Positions 17,730 through 26,193 of a stretch of DNA of 64,000 bases are shown piece by piece. Where the stretch lies: assembly GCF_002885975.1 (NCBI RefSeq), contig NZ_POSP01000001.1:372001-436000 (forward strand), written 5' to 3'. The translations under genes were made by a program, and so were the position numbers. The notes below the pieces were generated by a model. It had not been told where the DNA came from. It searched no databases and saw nothing but the letters and a program-made list of their open reading frames with translations. The first letter of the stretch is position 1. Each line of letters opens with the position of its first letter. This stretch comes from Paucibacter aquatile (GTDB lineage Bacteria > Pseudomonadota > Gammaproteobacteria > Burkholderiales > Burkholderiaceae_C).

Positions 17730-18939
17730 CCAGGGGCTTGTCGAGCTGGTCCCAGCCATAGGCGGCAGCCACGCGATTGCGAATTTCACGAATTGCAGCG
17801 CCTCCGCCTTCGCCGTTGCTCATGATCACCACACCATAGCCCTTGAGCACATGGCCGCTGAGATCGCATTGAAAGCCCCAGTTGGAGCCCCCGTGCATGA
17901 AGTACCAGCCTTGGCCGATCATCTCCAGCTGCAGGCCCACGGCAAATGCGCCGCTGCCCACCGGGCTGCTCATCTCCAGCGCACCGAGTGGCGTCAGCAG
18001 CTTGCCTTTGCCGGGGCCGCGACGGGCTTGCTGTACTTCAATCATGAAGCGCGCCAGGTCTGAGGGCGTGGTCCACAGCCCCGCCGCTGCTTGCTCTGGG
18101 TAGACATGCCAGGGCGCGCCCATGCGTTGACCTTTCTGGTTGTGGGCATAGGCCAGGCGCGGCGCCCAATCGGTGCGAGGCGGCTGCTGAAAGCTGCTGC
18201 CCGTCATGCCCAGAGGCCCCAGCACGGTGCTTTGCATCAGCTCGGCAAAAGGCTGGCCGCTCAGGTCGGTGAGGGCCTGCTGCATGATGAGCGAGCCGCC
18301 GCCGGAGTACTTCATCGCTTGGTAAGGCGGGCGGCTGAAGCGCACGCCGCTGACATTGGCCAGCTTGTTGTCCCCTTGGATGATCTGCACCACGCTGGGC
18401 AAGGGCGCGTCGGGCGCATAGCCAGGAAATCCGAAGCCATCATCCGAGCCTGAGGTGTGGCTCAAGAGTGCGCGCGGCGTCACCGGCTGCGCGCGGGTCA
18501 GCTCGGTCTGCGGCACCTTCCAGGCGCGCAGCATCGTGTTGACATCAGCATCGAGCGACAAGCGTCCATCTTGCGCCAGCTTGACCACCGCCATGGCCAT
18601 GACAGGCTTGGAAATCGACGCCGCCTGGAAGGCTGTGTTCACATCCACCGCCCGCCCAGTTTCCACATCGGCCACCCCGTAAGCCTTGGCCCAGTGAATC
18701 TTGAAGTCTTTCACCACCGCAATGCTCAGGCCCGGCACGCCAAACTTTTTCATCACCTCCTGCAGCGTGAAGCCATCGAGCCCGCCGCGCTTGGGGCTTT
18801 GCGCGGCTTCGATCTGGGCGATCAAGGGGGCGAGGGCTGCCGCGGGGTCCTGCGCCTCTGCGGCTTGCGCATGGCGGAGCGTTGCCGTTGCAGCCAGCGT
18901 CAGGGCGAGCAGCGGGGCCAGAGCTTTGAATGTGGGCAT
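17722..18939 (-). CDS. Serine hydrolase, class C beta-lactamase / esterase family
   Basis: 405 residues from the ATG at 18939, where a signal peptide (LLALTLAATATLRHAQAAE) begins; the frame extends upstream to 19200 but without signal-like sequence. The active-site SxxK is SISK in AASISKPVMAM. The second motif reads YSG in MKYSGGGSL, and HGGSNWG takes the place of KTG. This pattern fits EstB-like esterases, D-aminopeptidases and penicillin-binding-protein-like hydrolases better than a true antibiotic-degrading AmpC. It is periplasmic or secreted. It is transcribed away from the DUF502 gene. Confidence 0.88.
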   Translation of the reverse strand: MPTFKALAPLLALTLAATATLRHAQAAEAQDPAAALAPLIAQIEAAQSPKRGGLDGFTLQEVMKKFGVPGLSIAVVKDFKIHWAKAYGVADVETGRAVDVNTAFQAASISKPVMAMAVVKLAQDGRLSLDADVNTMLRAWKVPQTELTRAQPVTPRALLSHTSGSDDGFGFPGYAPDAPLPSVVQIIQGDNKLANVSGVRFSRPPYQAMKYSGGGSLIMQQALTDLSGQPFAELMQSTVLGPLGMTGSSFQQPPRTDWAPRLAYAHNQKGQRMGAPWHVYPEQAAAGLWTTPSDLARFMIEVQQARRGPGKGKLLTPLGALEMSSPVGSGAFAVGLQLEMIGQGWYFMHGGSNWGFQCDLSGHVLKGYGVVIMSNGEGGGAAIREIRNRVAAAYGWDQLDKPLAR

Positions 18940-19184
18940 GAGGGCTGAGCTGAATGAGGGCGGATGTCGGGTCTGCAGGCTTGGGACCGATGCCTGGACA
19001 GGGCCCTCAGGTTCACGGTCTGCCCGACCCGTCCTTGTTTCCCTTGGAATGCACTTGTTCGCCGTTCCAGCCATGGCGGGTGAGGCTGCGCGCGCTCGGG
19101 ACCGCAAAGTGTGCCACGGGTGATGCGCGCATCGGGCGCCTGCTGGCATGATGCCGCAGTTCTCATTCTGCCCACTTGCCCTCC

Positions 19185-19871
19185 ATGCCCACCCCCGCAC
19201 CCTTCGCCGCTCAAGCTCGCCGTCACGTCCTTCGCACGTTTGTCACCGGCTTTCTGACGGTGCTGCCCTTGGTGGCCACGCTGGTGTTGCTGGGCTGGGT
19301 GATGTCTCTGTTGATGGACTATCTGGGGCCGAAGAGCGTGCTCGGCCATGCGCTGGGGCGCTTGGGCTTGCGCTTGACCGAGTCGCCACTGGCGGCGTAT
19401 CTGATCGGTCTGGGCTTAGTGTTGGTGTTTGTCTATCTGCTGGGCTTGCTGGTGGAGACGCAGTTGCAGCGTCGGGTGAAGGCGCTGTTGGAAACCTTGA
19501 TTGCGCGCATTCCGGTGATCAGCACGGTCTACGACCTGCTCAAACGCATGATCGAGATGGTGTCCACGCGCGACGAAGCCGGCGTGCGGGCGATGGCGCC
19601 GGTGTGGTGCCATTTCGGTGGTATCAAGCCCGAGGGCGGTGTGTTGGTGCTGGGCTTGCTGTCCAGCCCGGAACCGGTGGACATTGGCGGGAACGCCTAC
19701 CTCGCCGTGCTGGTGCCCACCGCGCCGGTGCCGGTGGGTGGCGGCTTGCTGTATCTGCCGCGCGACTGGGTGCGACCGGCCGAGATCGGCATGGACGGTC
19801 TGAGCAGTTTGTATGTGTCCATGGGCGTGACCACGCCCGAGGTGCTGGGCAGCGGCAAGAAGGCGCGCTGA
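19185..19871 (+). CDS. DUF502 family membrane protein
   Basis: 228 residues. Two strong membrane segments near the N-terminus (FVTGFLTVLPLVATLVLLGW and a second at about 63-85) are followed by a soluble domain with RIPVISTVYDLLKRM and YLPRDWVRPAEIGMDGL, typical of DUF502. No biochemical function is established. A TTG at 19176 is in frame; the ATG at 19185 is simpler. The divergent gap to the serine hydrolase is 245 nt. Confidence 0.87.
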   Translation: MPTPAPFAAQARRHVLRTFVTGFLTVLPLVATLVLLGWVMSLLMDYLGPKSVLGHALGRLGLRLTESPLAAYLIGLGLVLVFVYLLGLLVETQLQRRVKALLETLIARIPVISTVYDLLKRMIEMVSTRDEAGVRAMAPVWCHFGGIKPEGGVLVLGLLSSPEPVDIGGNAYLAVLVPTAPVPVGGGLLYLPRDWVRPAEIGMDGLSSLYVSMGVTTPEVLGSGKKAR

Positions 19872-19890
19872 GCCGGGCGGCCTGAAGAAC

Positions 19891-20373
19891 TCAGGCTGGA
19901 AACAGCTGCAGGCGCAAGCCCTCGCAAGCGTCTTCGACGATGTCGAGCACCTGCTCAAAACCTTCGGGGCCGCCGTAGTAAGGATCGGGCACAGCCCGGG
20001 CAGATTGGCGCTGGCAAAAGTCGGTCAGCAGGCGCAGCTTGCTTTGTGGTTGGTCGGCCGGGCAGCGCTGGCGCAGCAGGGCGAGGTTGTCGGCGTCCAT
20101 GGCCAGCAACAGGTCGAAGTGGGCGAAGTCGCTGCTTTGCACCTGGCGGGCGCGCAGCTTGGACATGTCGATGCCGCGTTGCCGTGCATGAGCCTGCGAG
20201 CGCGGATCGGGCGGCTCGCCCACGTGATAACCGTGCGTGCCAGCGGAATCCACCTCGCAGCGCTGCGTCAGGCCATGGGCGCGCAGCTGCTCGCGGAGCA
20301 CGGCTTCGGCTGTCGGGCTGCGGCAGATATTGCCCATGCAGACGAACAAGATGCGGATCGGATCACGAGGCAT
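19891..20373 (-). CDS. Low-molecular-weight protein tyrosine phosphatase
   Basis: 160 residues. The N-terminal P-loop CMGNICRS (CX5R) supplies the nucleophile Cys and Arg. The acid Asp is in VPDPYYGGPEGFEQVL near residue 130, and the internal DSAGTHGYHVGEPPDPR is typical of the family. Family members dephosphorylate tyrosine kinases of exopolysaccharide export or low-molecular substrates. No polysaccharide genes lie next to it here. It ends convergently with DUF502, 19 nt away. Confidence 0.93.
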   Translation of the reverse strand: MPRDPIRILFVCMGNICRSPTAEAVLREQLRAHGLTQRCEVDSAGTHGYHVGEPPDPRSQAHARQRGIDMSKLRARQVQSSDFAHFDLLLAMDADNLALLRQRCPADQPQSKLRLLTDFCQRQSARAVPDPYYGGPEGFEQVLDIVEDACEGLRLQLFPA

Positions 20374-20445
20374 GGCGGAGCGCCCGGCTTGGCCTGGAGG
20401 CTGTGGATGCAGCGGGCATTGTGCCTGGCAGTCTTACTTACCTGC

Positions 20446-22137
20446 TCAGCTCTGGCTCGGCGAGAACAGGCGCACCTCACGGCCGTTCAGCCGCCGGGCG
20501 AGCCCCGCCGTCATGCGCGCCGCCTGGCTGTACACCGTCATCTGCGGATTGGCGCCGATGCTGGTCGGGAAGGTCGAGCCGTCGTGCACCGAGACATTGC
20601 GCAGCTGCCAGTGCTGGCCGTCGGGCCGCACCACGCCGCGCGCCGCATCGGCCGCCATGCCACAGCCGCCCATCACATGGGCGCTGGCAAAGCCGGTGAT
20701 GAAGGGCTTGTAGGGCAGGGCCTGGATGGCCGCCTTGGCCTCGGCCCAGCTGCGATAGTCCTGCGCCAGCTCGTGCACCGGGTGCACGCTTCTCGCACCG
20801 GCGGCGAACTGCACCTCGGCCATGGTCAGGTGGGCGCGGCGCGCGCCTTCCAGCAGATAGGCGTTGACGGGGTAGTCCAGGGCCGGGCTGCCGTCGCGGC
20901 GCAGCTTGACGCTGCCGCCGATCGAATCGGGGTGGAAGCCATCGCGCAGCAGGCCGATCAGTACGGCAGTCTGTGGCAGGGCACGGGCGCGCTCGGCCAG
21001 TTTGCTGCCGATGCCACCCAGATTGGTCAGCACCAGGCCCGGGTGCACCGGCGCGGTTTCGAGCTTGTAGCCGATCACCCCGTCCATCGCCTGGGTGCTG
21101 AGGAAATGGTCGGAGTAGACCGCCAGCGGTGCACCGGCCCAGCCATTCACCACCTCGGGCATGACACTGCAGCTGGCCACGGTGGGGTGCAAAAAGGTGC
21201 GGCGGCCGAGCAGATTGAAAGGGTCGGGCGCATCCGAGCGCAGCAGCAGGGCGGGCGAATTGATGGCGCCACCGGCCACCACGAAATGCTTGGCGCGCAC
21301 GCGCAGCGGCGCGCCGGCCGGGCTGCCATCGGTCTGGATGGGCTGGCAGATCAGGGCTTCAGCCTCGCGCTCATCGCTGTTGCCCAGCTTGCTCTGCAGC
21401 TCGAAGCGCTCGGCCCGGGTCTGCACCAGCAGGGTCGCACCCAGGTCCAGAGCGGCCGGGATGGTGGTCACCAGCATGGACTGCTTGGCATTGGTCGGAC
21501 AGCCCAGGCCGCAGGAACCCAGGTTCCAGCAGCCTTTGACATTGCGGTTGATGGTGGGCGCAGGAACGCCGACCTTCTCCAGGCCGCGGCGCAGTACCTG
21601 GTTGTTGGCGTTGGCTTCGGTCAGCCAGGGCGAGATGTTCAGGCGCTTCTCCACCTGCTCGAACCAGGGTTGCATGGCGTCGAAGTTCAGCGTGCTCAGG
21701 CCGAAGCGCTCGCCCCAGAAGGCCAGGGTTTCGGCCGGGGTGCGGAAGGAGCCGGCCCAGTTGACGGTGGTGCTGCCGCCGACGCAGCGGCCTTGCAGCA
21801 CGGGGATGGCCTGGTCGGCGGTCTTGCGGCCGCCGCCTTCCTGGTAGAGCTGGGTGTAAGCGTCGGATTCGCGCTGGCGGAAGTCGCGGCTGGATTTGAG
21901 CGGGCCTTCTTCGATGATCAAGACCTGGAGGCCGGCGCGCGCCAGCATCTCGGCCGTGACGCCGGCGCCGGCGCCGCTGCCGATGATGGCGACATCGCAG
22001 TCGATGCGCTCGGGCAGGGCACCATGCGGGCCGCCGCGCACCTTCCAGCCGCGTGCCAGGCCTTCTGCAATGGGGTCTGGGATGCCAGTGATCGCGCCGC
22101 TGGGGCCGTCGTTGTCACGGATGTCACTGCTGCTCAT
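20446..22137 (-). CDS. GMC-family FAD-dependent alcohol oxidoreductase
   Basis: 563 residues from the ATG at 22137; the open frame reaches 22314 but that part overlaps the upstream gene. The N-terminal Rossmann motif is VAIIGSGAGAGVTAEML near residue 50. VGGSTTVNWAGSFRTP and AGGAINSPALLLRSDAP are GMC signatures. The C-terminal NVSVHDGSTFPTSIGANPQMT closes the FAD site. It has no signal peptide, but the gene 2 nt upstream encodes a Tat-signal subunit. The pair resembles the catalytic and gamma subunits of FAD sugar or alcohol dehydrogenases. Substrate is probably a primary alcohol, because an aldehyde dehydrogenase heads the operon. Confidence 0.9.
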   Translation of the reverse strand: MSSSDIRDNDGPSGAITGIPDPIAEGLARGWKVRGGPHGALPERIDCDVAIIGSGAGAGVTAEMLARAGLQVLIIEEGPLKSSRDFRQRESDAYTQLYQEGGGRKTADQAIPVLQGRCVGGSTTVNWAGSFRTPAETLAFWGERFGLSTLNFDAMQPWFEQVEKRLNISPWLTEANANNQVLRRGLEKVGVPAPTINRNVKGCWNLGSCGLGCPTNAKQSMLVTTIPAALDLGATLLVQTRAERFELQSKLGNSDEREAEALICQPIQTDGSPAGAPLRVRAKHFVVAGGAINSPALLLRSDAPDPFNLLGRRTFLHPTVASCSVMPEVVNGWAGAPLAVYSDHFLSTQAMDGVIGYKLETAPVHPGLVLTNLGGIGSKLAERARALPQTAVLIGLLRDGFHPDSIGGSVKLRRDGSPALDYPVNAYLLEGARRAHLTMAEVQFAAGARSVHPVHELAQDYRSWAEAKAAIQALPYKPFITGFASAHVMGGCGMAADAARGVVRPDGQHWQLRNVSVHDGSTFPTSIGANPQMTVYSQAARMTAGLARRLNGREVRLFSPSQS

Positions 22138-22139
22138 GC

Positions 22140-22682
22140 TCAATTCGTCCTCGGACCGGGGTAGCCGACCAGGGCCCAGCTGGCCGGGTCGTTGAAGAAC
22201 ACCAGGCAGTTCAGGTCCCGCAGGGCATGGAAGACCTGCTGACGCAGGGCCAGGCTGGAGTGGCCCATGACTTGCAGCCGGGCCTGCACTTCGGCCGCAG
22301 AGGCCTCGGCCCAAGGGCTGCGCAAGCCCATCAGGCCCAGGCGGCCGGGCGCCGTGCCCAGCAGGGTCAGCAATTGGCCCAAGTCGCCGCGCAAGGCGGG
22401 CGGGAAGCCGGCAATCTGACGGTCCAGTTGGTCCATGTGTCGGGCCAGGCGTGCTTCGCGAGCCGGACCCTCGGGCGGCAGCAGATCGCCGCAGACGGCC
22501 ACGGTGATGGCGCGCATCAGCTGGCGCGAGGGCGCGCTCAGGCGGCCTTCGATCAGGCCGGGCTTGCTCAGCAAGGCAGTGCCGGCACCGGCCACGGCCA
22601 GCAAGGCCGTGGCCCCCAGGCCTAACTTCAGAAAGCGGCGGCGCTGCATTGAGGCTGGGGAGGACATCGGGGTGGCGTTCAT
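22140..22682 (-). CDS. Tat-signal small subunit, gluconate 2-dehydrogenase subunit 3-like
   Basis: 180 residues. The N-terminus carries a twin-arginine signal QRRRFLKLGLGATALLAVAG. The mature part has no cofactor motif. In FAD-dependent dehydrogenases a subunit of this type provides the export signal and the large flavoprotein is carried across the membrane with it. Its start overlaps the aldehyde dehydrogenase stop (ATGA), and the GMC gene follows after 2 nt, so all three are tightly coupled. The assignment rests on size, signal and neighbourhood. Confidence 0.8.
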   Translation of the reverse strand: MNATPMSSPASMQRRRFLKLGLGATALLAVAGAGTALLSKPGLIEGRLSAPSRQLMRAITVAVCGDLLPPEGPAREARLARHMDQLDRQIAGFPPALRGDLGQLLTLLGTAPGRLGLMGLRSPWAEASAAEVQARLQVMGHSSLALRQQVFHALRDLNCLVFFNDPASWALVGYPGPRTN

Positions 22683-24088
22683 GCGATCTTCTTCAGCAAA
22701 CCCAGCAGGCGGTCAAAGGTCTTGCCGTAGGGTGGGAAAAACAAGCGCGTGCCGGCCCAGCGCGATTGGTGGAAGACTGGCTTCTCCTTGCTGAAGCTGC
22801 GGAAGCCGAACTCGCCGTGGTAGGCGCCCATGCCACTGGCGCCAACGCCGCCGAAGGGCTGTTCCTCCTGGCCGAGGTGCCAGATGCAGTCGTTGACCGT
22901 CACGCCGCCGGCCTGGGTCTGGCTCAGCACATGCTCCCGCATGGCGGCATCGCGGCCGAACCAGTACAGGGCCAGGGGCTTGTCGTGGCGGTTGATATAG
23001 GCGAGGGCATGGTCCACCTCGACGTAGGGCACGATGGGCAGCAGGGGGCCGAAAATCTCCTCCTGCATCACCGTCATCTGCTCGTTCACGCCCAGCAGCA
23101 ACTGCGGCACCAGGCCGCGGCCGACGGTTTTTTCCTCGTGGCTGGGGATGATCTTGGCGCCCTTGGCGCGGGCATCGTCGAGCAGGCCGCGCAGCCGGGC
23201 CAGGTGGCGCGGCGTGGCGATGTGGGTGTAGTCGGGGTTGCCGGCGATCTTGGGGTAGAGCCGGCGCATGGCGCCGCGGATCTCCTGCACCAGGGGCTCG
23301 ACCATGTCCTTGGGCACCAGCAGGTAGTCGGGCGCCACGCAGGTCTGGCCGGCGTTGAAGAGCTTGCCATGCGCGATGCGGCTGGCGGTGAGCTTGAGGT
23401 CGCAGCTGCGGTCCACCAGGGCGGGCGATTTGCCGCCCAACTCCAGCGTCACCGGGGTCAGGTTTTGCGCCGCCGCCTGCGCGACGATGCGGCCCACGGC
23501 GGTGGAGCCGGTGAAGCACAGATGATCAAAGGGCAGGGCGGTGAAGGCGCGCGCCAGCTCGGCCTCGCCATTGACCACGGTCATCTCCTCGGGCGCAAAG
23601 AACTCGGCCACCATGGCGGCCATCAGCTCACCGGTGCGCGGTGTCAGCTCCGAGGGCTTGATCATCACCCGGTTGCCCGCGGCCAGGGCGCCCACGGCCG
23701 GGCCCAGGGCCAGGTAGTAGGGGTAGTTCCAGGGCGCCACCACGCCGACCACGCCCAGAGGCTGGCGCATCAGCAGATTGCGGGCCGGCTGGAAGTGCAG
23801 GGCGGTGGGCTGGCGGCGCGGGCGCATCCAGTCACGCAGATGCTTCTGCGCATGGCGGGCGCCCGATTCGACCGTGAAGATGTCGGCCAGCAGGGTTTCC
23901 TGGCGGGCGCGGTGACCGAAATCGGCCGAGATGGCTTTCACCAGGGCTTCGCTGTGTTGGGCCGTCATGCGGCGCACGCGTTCCAGCCGGTCCAGGCGGA
24001 CCTCGCGGCTGGGCGCCATCTCGGCGCGGAAGGCGGCGCGCTGCTGTTCCAGCACGAGATGCAGACGCTCTTGCAGCGTTTGATCCAT
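22679..24088 (-). CDS. Aldehyde dehydrogenase, coniferyl-aldehyde type
   Basis: 469 residues. APWNYPYYL and the cofactor-binding stretch lie near 115-200. The general base Glu is in TLELGGKSP, the catalytic Cys in NAGQTCVAPDY, and EEIFGPLLP is the usual C-terminal motif. Length and motifs fit the CalB-like, NAD(P)-dependent class acting on aromatic or long-chain aldehydes. AGGAG lies 9 nt before the ATG. As first gene of the operon it would oxidise the aldehyde made by the GMC enzyme. The absence of a signal peptide places it in the cytoplasm, so the aldehyde would have to cross the membrane. Confidence 0.92.
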   Translation of the reverse strand: MDQTLQERLHLVLEQQRAAFRAEMAPSREVRLDRLERVRRMTAQHSEALVKAISADFGHRARQETLLADIFTVESGARHAQKHLRDWMRPRRQPTALHFQPARNLLMRQPLGVVGVVAPWNYPYYLALGPAVGALAAGNRVMIKPSELTPRTGELMAAMVAEFFAPEEMTVVNGEAELARAFTALPFDHLCFTGSTAVGRIVAQAAAQNLTPVTLELGGKSPALVDRSCDLKLTASRIAHGKLFNAGQTCVAPDYLLVPKDMVEPLVQEIRGAMRRLYPKIAGNPDYTHIATPRHLARLRGLLDDARAKGAKIIPSHEEKTVGRGLVPQLLLGVNEQMTVMQEEIFGPLLPIVPYVEVDHALAYINRHDKPLALYWFGRDAAMREHVLSQTQAGGVTVNDCIWHLGQEEQPFGGVGASGMGAYHGEFGFRSFSKEKPVFHQSRWAGTRLFFPPYGKTFDRLLGLLKKIA

Positions 24089-24207
24089 TGAAAGTGTCTC
24101 CTGGCGGTCTTTTCCTGTTTGCCGCCAAGGCTAACCGCAAGCGCATCCCCTGCCTAGCGAATCAGCCCTCGGCTAGAGGCAGGTGTCTAGTCGTGCTGAA
24201 AGAGGGC

Positions 24208-24276
24208 CGGCCTGCCAAGGAAAGCGAAACGGCCGACCCTGCCGCCTACGGGCAGGGCCGGCCGTTTGGCAGGCCG
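24208..24276 (-). terminator. Two-tier hairpin downstream of purH
   Basis: An outer perfect 11-bp stem pairs CGGCCTGCCAA (24208-24218) with TTGGCAGGCCG (24266-24276). An inner 13-bp stem with one A-C mismatch pairs 24231-24243 with 24251-24263, leaving a 6-nt loop. It lies between the purH stop and the start of the aldehyde dehydrogenase, both on the minus strand. There is no strong T-tract after the outer stem. It is a likely transcript end for purH or an insulating structure. Confidence 0.6.
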
Positions 24277-24320
24277 CGGGACAGGTCGTGGGGGGGCCGT
24301 ACAGCGCCTCGCGCTGCCGC

Positions 24321-25901
24321 TCAGTGGCGGAAGTGACGCACGCCGGTGAAGACCATGGCCAGGCCGCGCTCATTGGCGGCGGCGATCACTTCGTCGTCGC
24401 GCATGGAGCCGCCTGGCTGGATGACGCAGGTGGCGCCAGCATCGGCCAGCACGTCCACGCCGTCGCGGAAGGGGAAGAAGGCATCGCTGGCGACCGCCGA
24501 GCCCTTCAGTTCCAGGCCGGCGTTGGCGGCCTTGATGGCGGCGATCTTGGTCGAGTCGACACGGCTCATCTGGCCGGCGCCCACGCCCAGGGTCATGCCG
24601 CCGCCGCAGAAGACGATGGCATTGCTCTTCACATACTGGGCCACGGTCCAGGCGAACATCAGGTCATCGAGCTGCTGGGCGCTGGGCTGCAGGGCCGTGA
24701 CGATCTTCAGGTCTTCCTTCTTGAGGAAGTGGTTGTCGGCGCTTTGCAGCAGGATGCCGGAACCAATGCGCTTGCTGTCGCCCAGATTGCGGCCTTGCAG
24801 CCAAGGTGTCGAGCCGCCCGGGGGCAGGTCGATCTGCAGCAGGCGCACATTGACCTTGGCCTTGAAGATCTCCAGCGCTTCGGCGCTGAAGCTCGGCGCC
24901 ATCAGCACTTCGACGAACTGCTTGGACACGTGTGCAGCAGCGGCGCCGTCCACCTCACGGTTGAAGGCGATGATGCCGCCGAAGGCGCTGGTCGGGTCGG
25001 TCTTCAAGGCCTTGGCATAGGCTTCGGCCGCGTTGGCGGCGACGGCCACGCCGCAGGGGTTGGCGTGCTTGACGATCACGCAGGCCGGCACGTCAAAGCT
25101 CTTCACGCATTCCCAGGCGGCGTCGGAGTCGGCGATATTGTTGTAGCTGAGTTCTTTGCCTTGGAGTTGCTTGGCGGTGACCAGCGAACCGGGTGCAGGG
25201 TGCAGATCGCGGTAGAGCGCAGCGGTCTGATGGCTGTTCTCGCCGTAGCGCAGGTCTTGCACCTTGACGAAGCTGCTGTTCATCTGGCCGGGGTACTCGG
25301 ACAGCGTGCCTTCTTCGGTGCGTGCGCTCAGGTAATTGCTGATCGCAGCGTCATATTGAGCGATGCGGTTGAAGGCGGCCACGGAGGCGGCAAAGCGGGT
25401 CTTGTCGCTGGTCTTGCCGTGAGCCTTCAGCTCGGCCAGCACTTGGGCGTACTGGCTGGCGTCGGTCAGCACGGTGACGTCTTTCCAGTTCTTGGCCGCG
25501 CTGCGCACCATGGCCGGGCCGCCGATGTCGATGTTCTCGATTGCGTCTTCCAGCGTGCAACCGGGCTTGGCGACGGTGGCCTCAAAGGGGTAGAGGTTGA
25601 CAGCCAGGATGTCGATCATGGTGATGCCGTGCTGAGCGGCGGCAGCCATGTGTTCGGGGAAGTCGCGGCGGGCCAGCAGGCCGCCGTGCACCTTGGGGTG
25701 CAAGGTCTTGACGCGACCGTCCAGCATCTCGGGGAAGCCGGTGTGATCAGCCACCTCGGTCACTGGCAGGCCGGCATCGGCCAGCAGCTTGGCCGTGCCG
25801 CCGGTCGACAGCAGGCGCACATTCAGGGCGTGCAGCTCCTTGGCGAATTCGAGGATGCCGGTCTTGTCGGACACGGAGATCAAGGCAGTCAGTTGCGTCA
25901 T
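24321..25901 (-). CDS. purH: Bifunctional AICAR transformylase / IMP cyclohydrolase PurH
   Basis: 526 residues, the normal length. It catalyses the last two steps of purine synthesis, formylation of AICAR and ring closure to IMP. The N-terminal cyclohydrolase (about 1-200) has ALISVSDKTGI, LLSTGGTAK, GRVKTLHPKVHGGLL and VNLYPF. The transformylase has RYGENSHQ, KHANPCGVA and AFGGIIAFNR, and ends DAGATCVIQPGGSMRDDEVIAAANE. It follows fis and dusB, a block conserved in Burkholderiales. Confidence 0.97.
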   Translation of the reverse strand: MTQLTALISVSDKTGILEFAKELHALNVRLLSTGGTAKLLADAGLPVTEVADHTGFPEMLDGRVKTLHPKVHGGLLARRDFPEHMAAAAQHGITMIDILAVNLYPFEATVAKPGCTLEDAIENIDIGGPAMVRSAAKNWKDVTVLTDASQYAQVLAELKAHGKTSDKTRFAASVAAFNRIAQYDAAISNYLSARTEEGTLSEYPGQMNSSFVKVQDLRYGENSHQTAALYRDLHPAPGSLVTAKQLQGKELSYNNIADSDAAWECVKSFDVPACVIVKHANPCGVAVAANAAEAYAKALKTDPTSAFGGIIAFNREVDGAAAAHVSKQFVEVLMAPSFSAEALEIFKAKVNVRLLQIDLPPGGSTPWLQGRNLGDSKRIGSGILLQSADNHFLKKEDLKIVTALQPSAQQLDDLMFAWTVAQYVKSNAIVFCGGGMTLGVGAGQMSRVDSTKIAAIKAANAGLELKGSAVASDAFFPFRDGVDVLADAGATCVIQPGGSMRDDEVIAAANERGLAMVFTGVRHFRH

Positions 25902-25953
25902 GGCAGGTGCTCGTCGGGGAGTGTGGATTCGTGGCGTGTGCTGTGTGCGGGGC

Positions 25954-26193
25954 TCACAGCATCTGGTGTTCGGTCAGCTTGCGGCGCAAGGTGTTGCGGT
26001 TGATGCCCAGCCATTCGGCCGCCTTGCTCTGGTTGCCCTGGGCTTTTTGCATCACCACCTCGAGCAGGGGCTTTTCCACCAGCTTGATCAGCATCTCGTG
26101 CATGGAATGAGGCTCCTCGCCTTCCAGGTCACTGAAATAGGCCTGCAGGTTCTCGCGAACGCATTGATCGATCGGGGTGGGCGTGGTGCTCAT
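25954..26193 (-). CDS. fis: Fis family DNA-binding protein
   Basis: 79 residues. The C-terminal helix-turn-helix is QGNQSKAAEWLGINRNTLRRKL, essentially identical in pattern to E. coli Fis. It is a nucleoid protein that bends DNA and regulates rRNA and growth-phase genes. The ATG overlaps the dusB stop by 4 nt, the classical dusB-fis arrangement. purH follows after 52 nt. Confidence 0.95.
   Translation of the reverse strand: MSTTPTPIDQCVRENLQAYFSDLEGEEPHSMHEMLIKLVEKPLLEVVMQKAQGNQSKAAEWLGINRNTLRRKLTEHQML

Noticed and set aside
19148..19885. 245-codon frame overlapping the DUF502 gene
   Set aside because: It is in another frame of the same strand with no family resemblance, while the DUF502 frame has clear membrane segments and family motifs.
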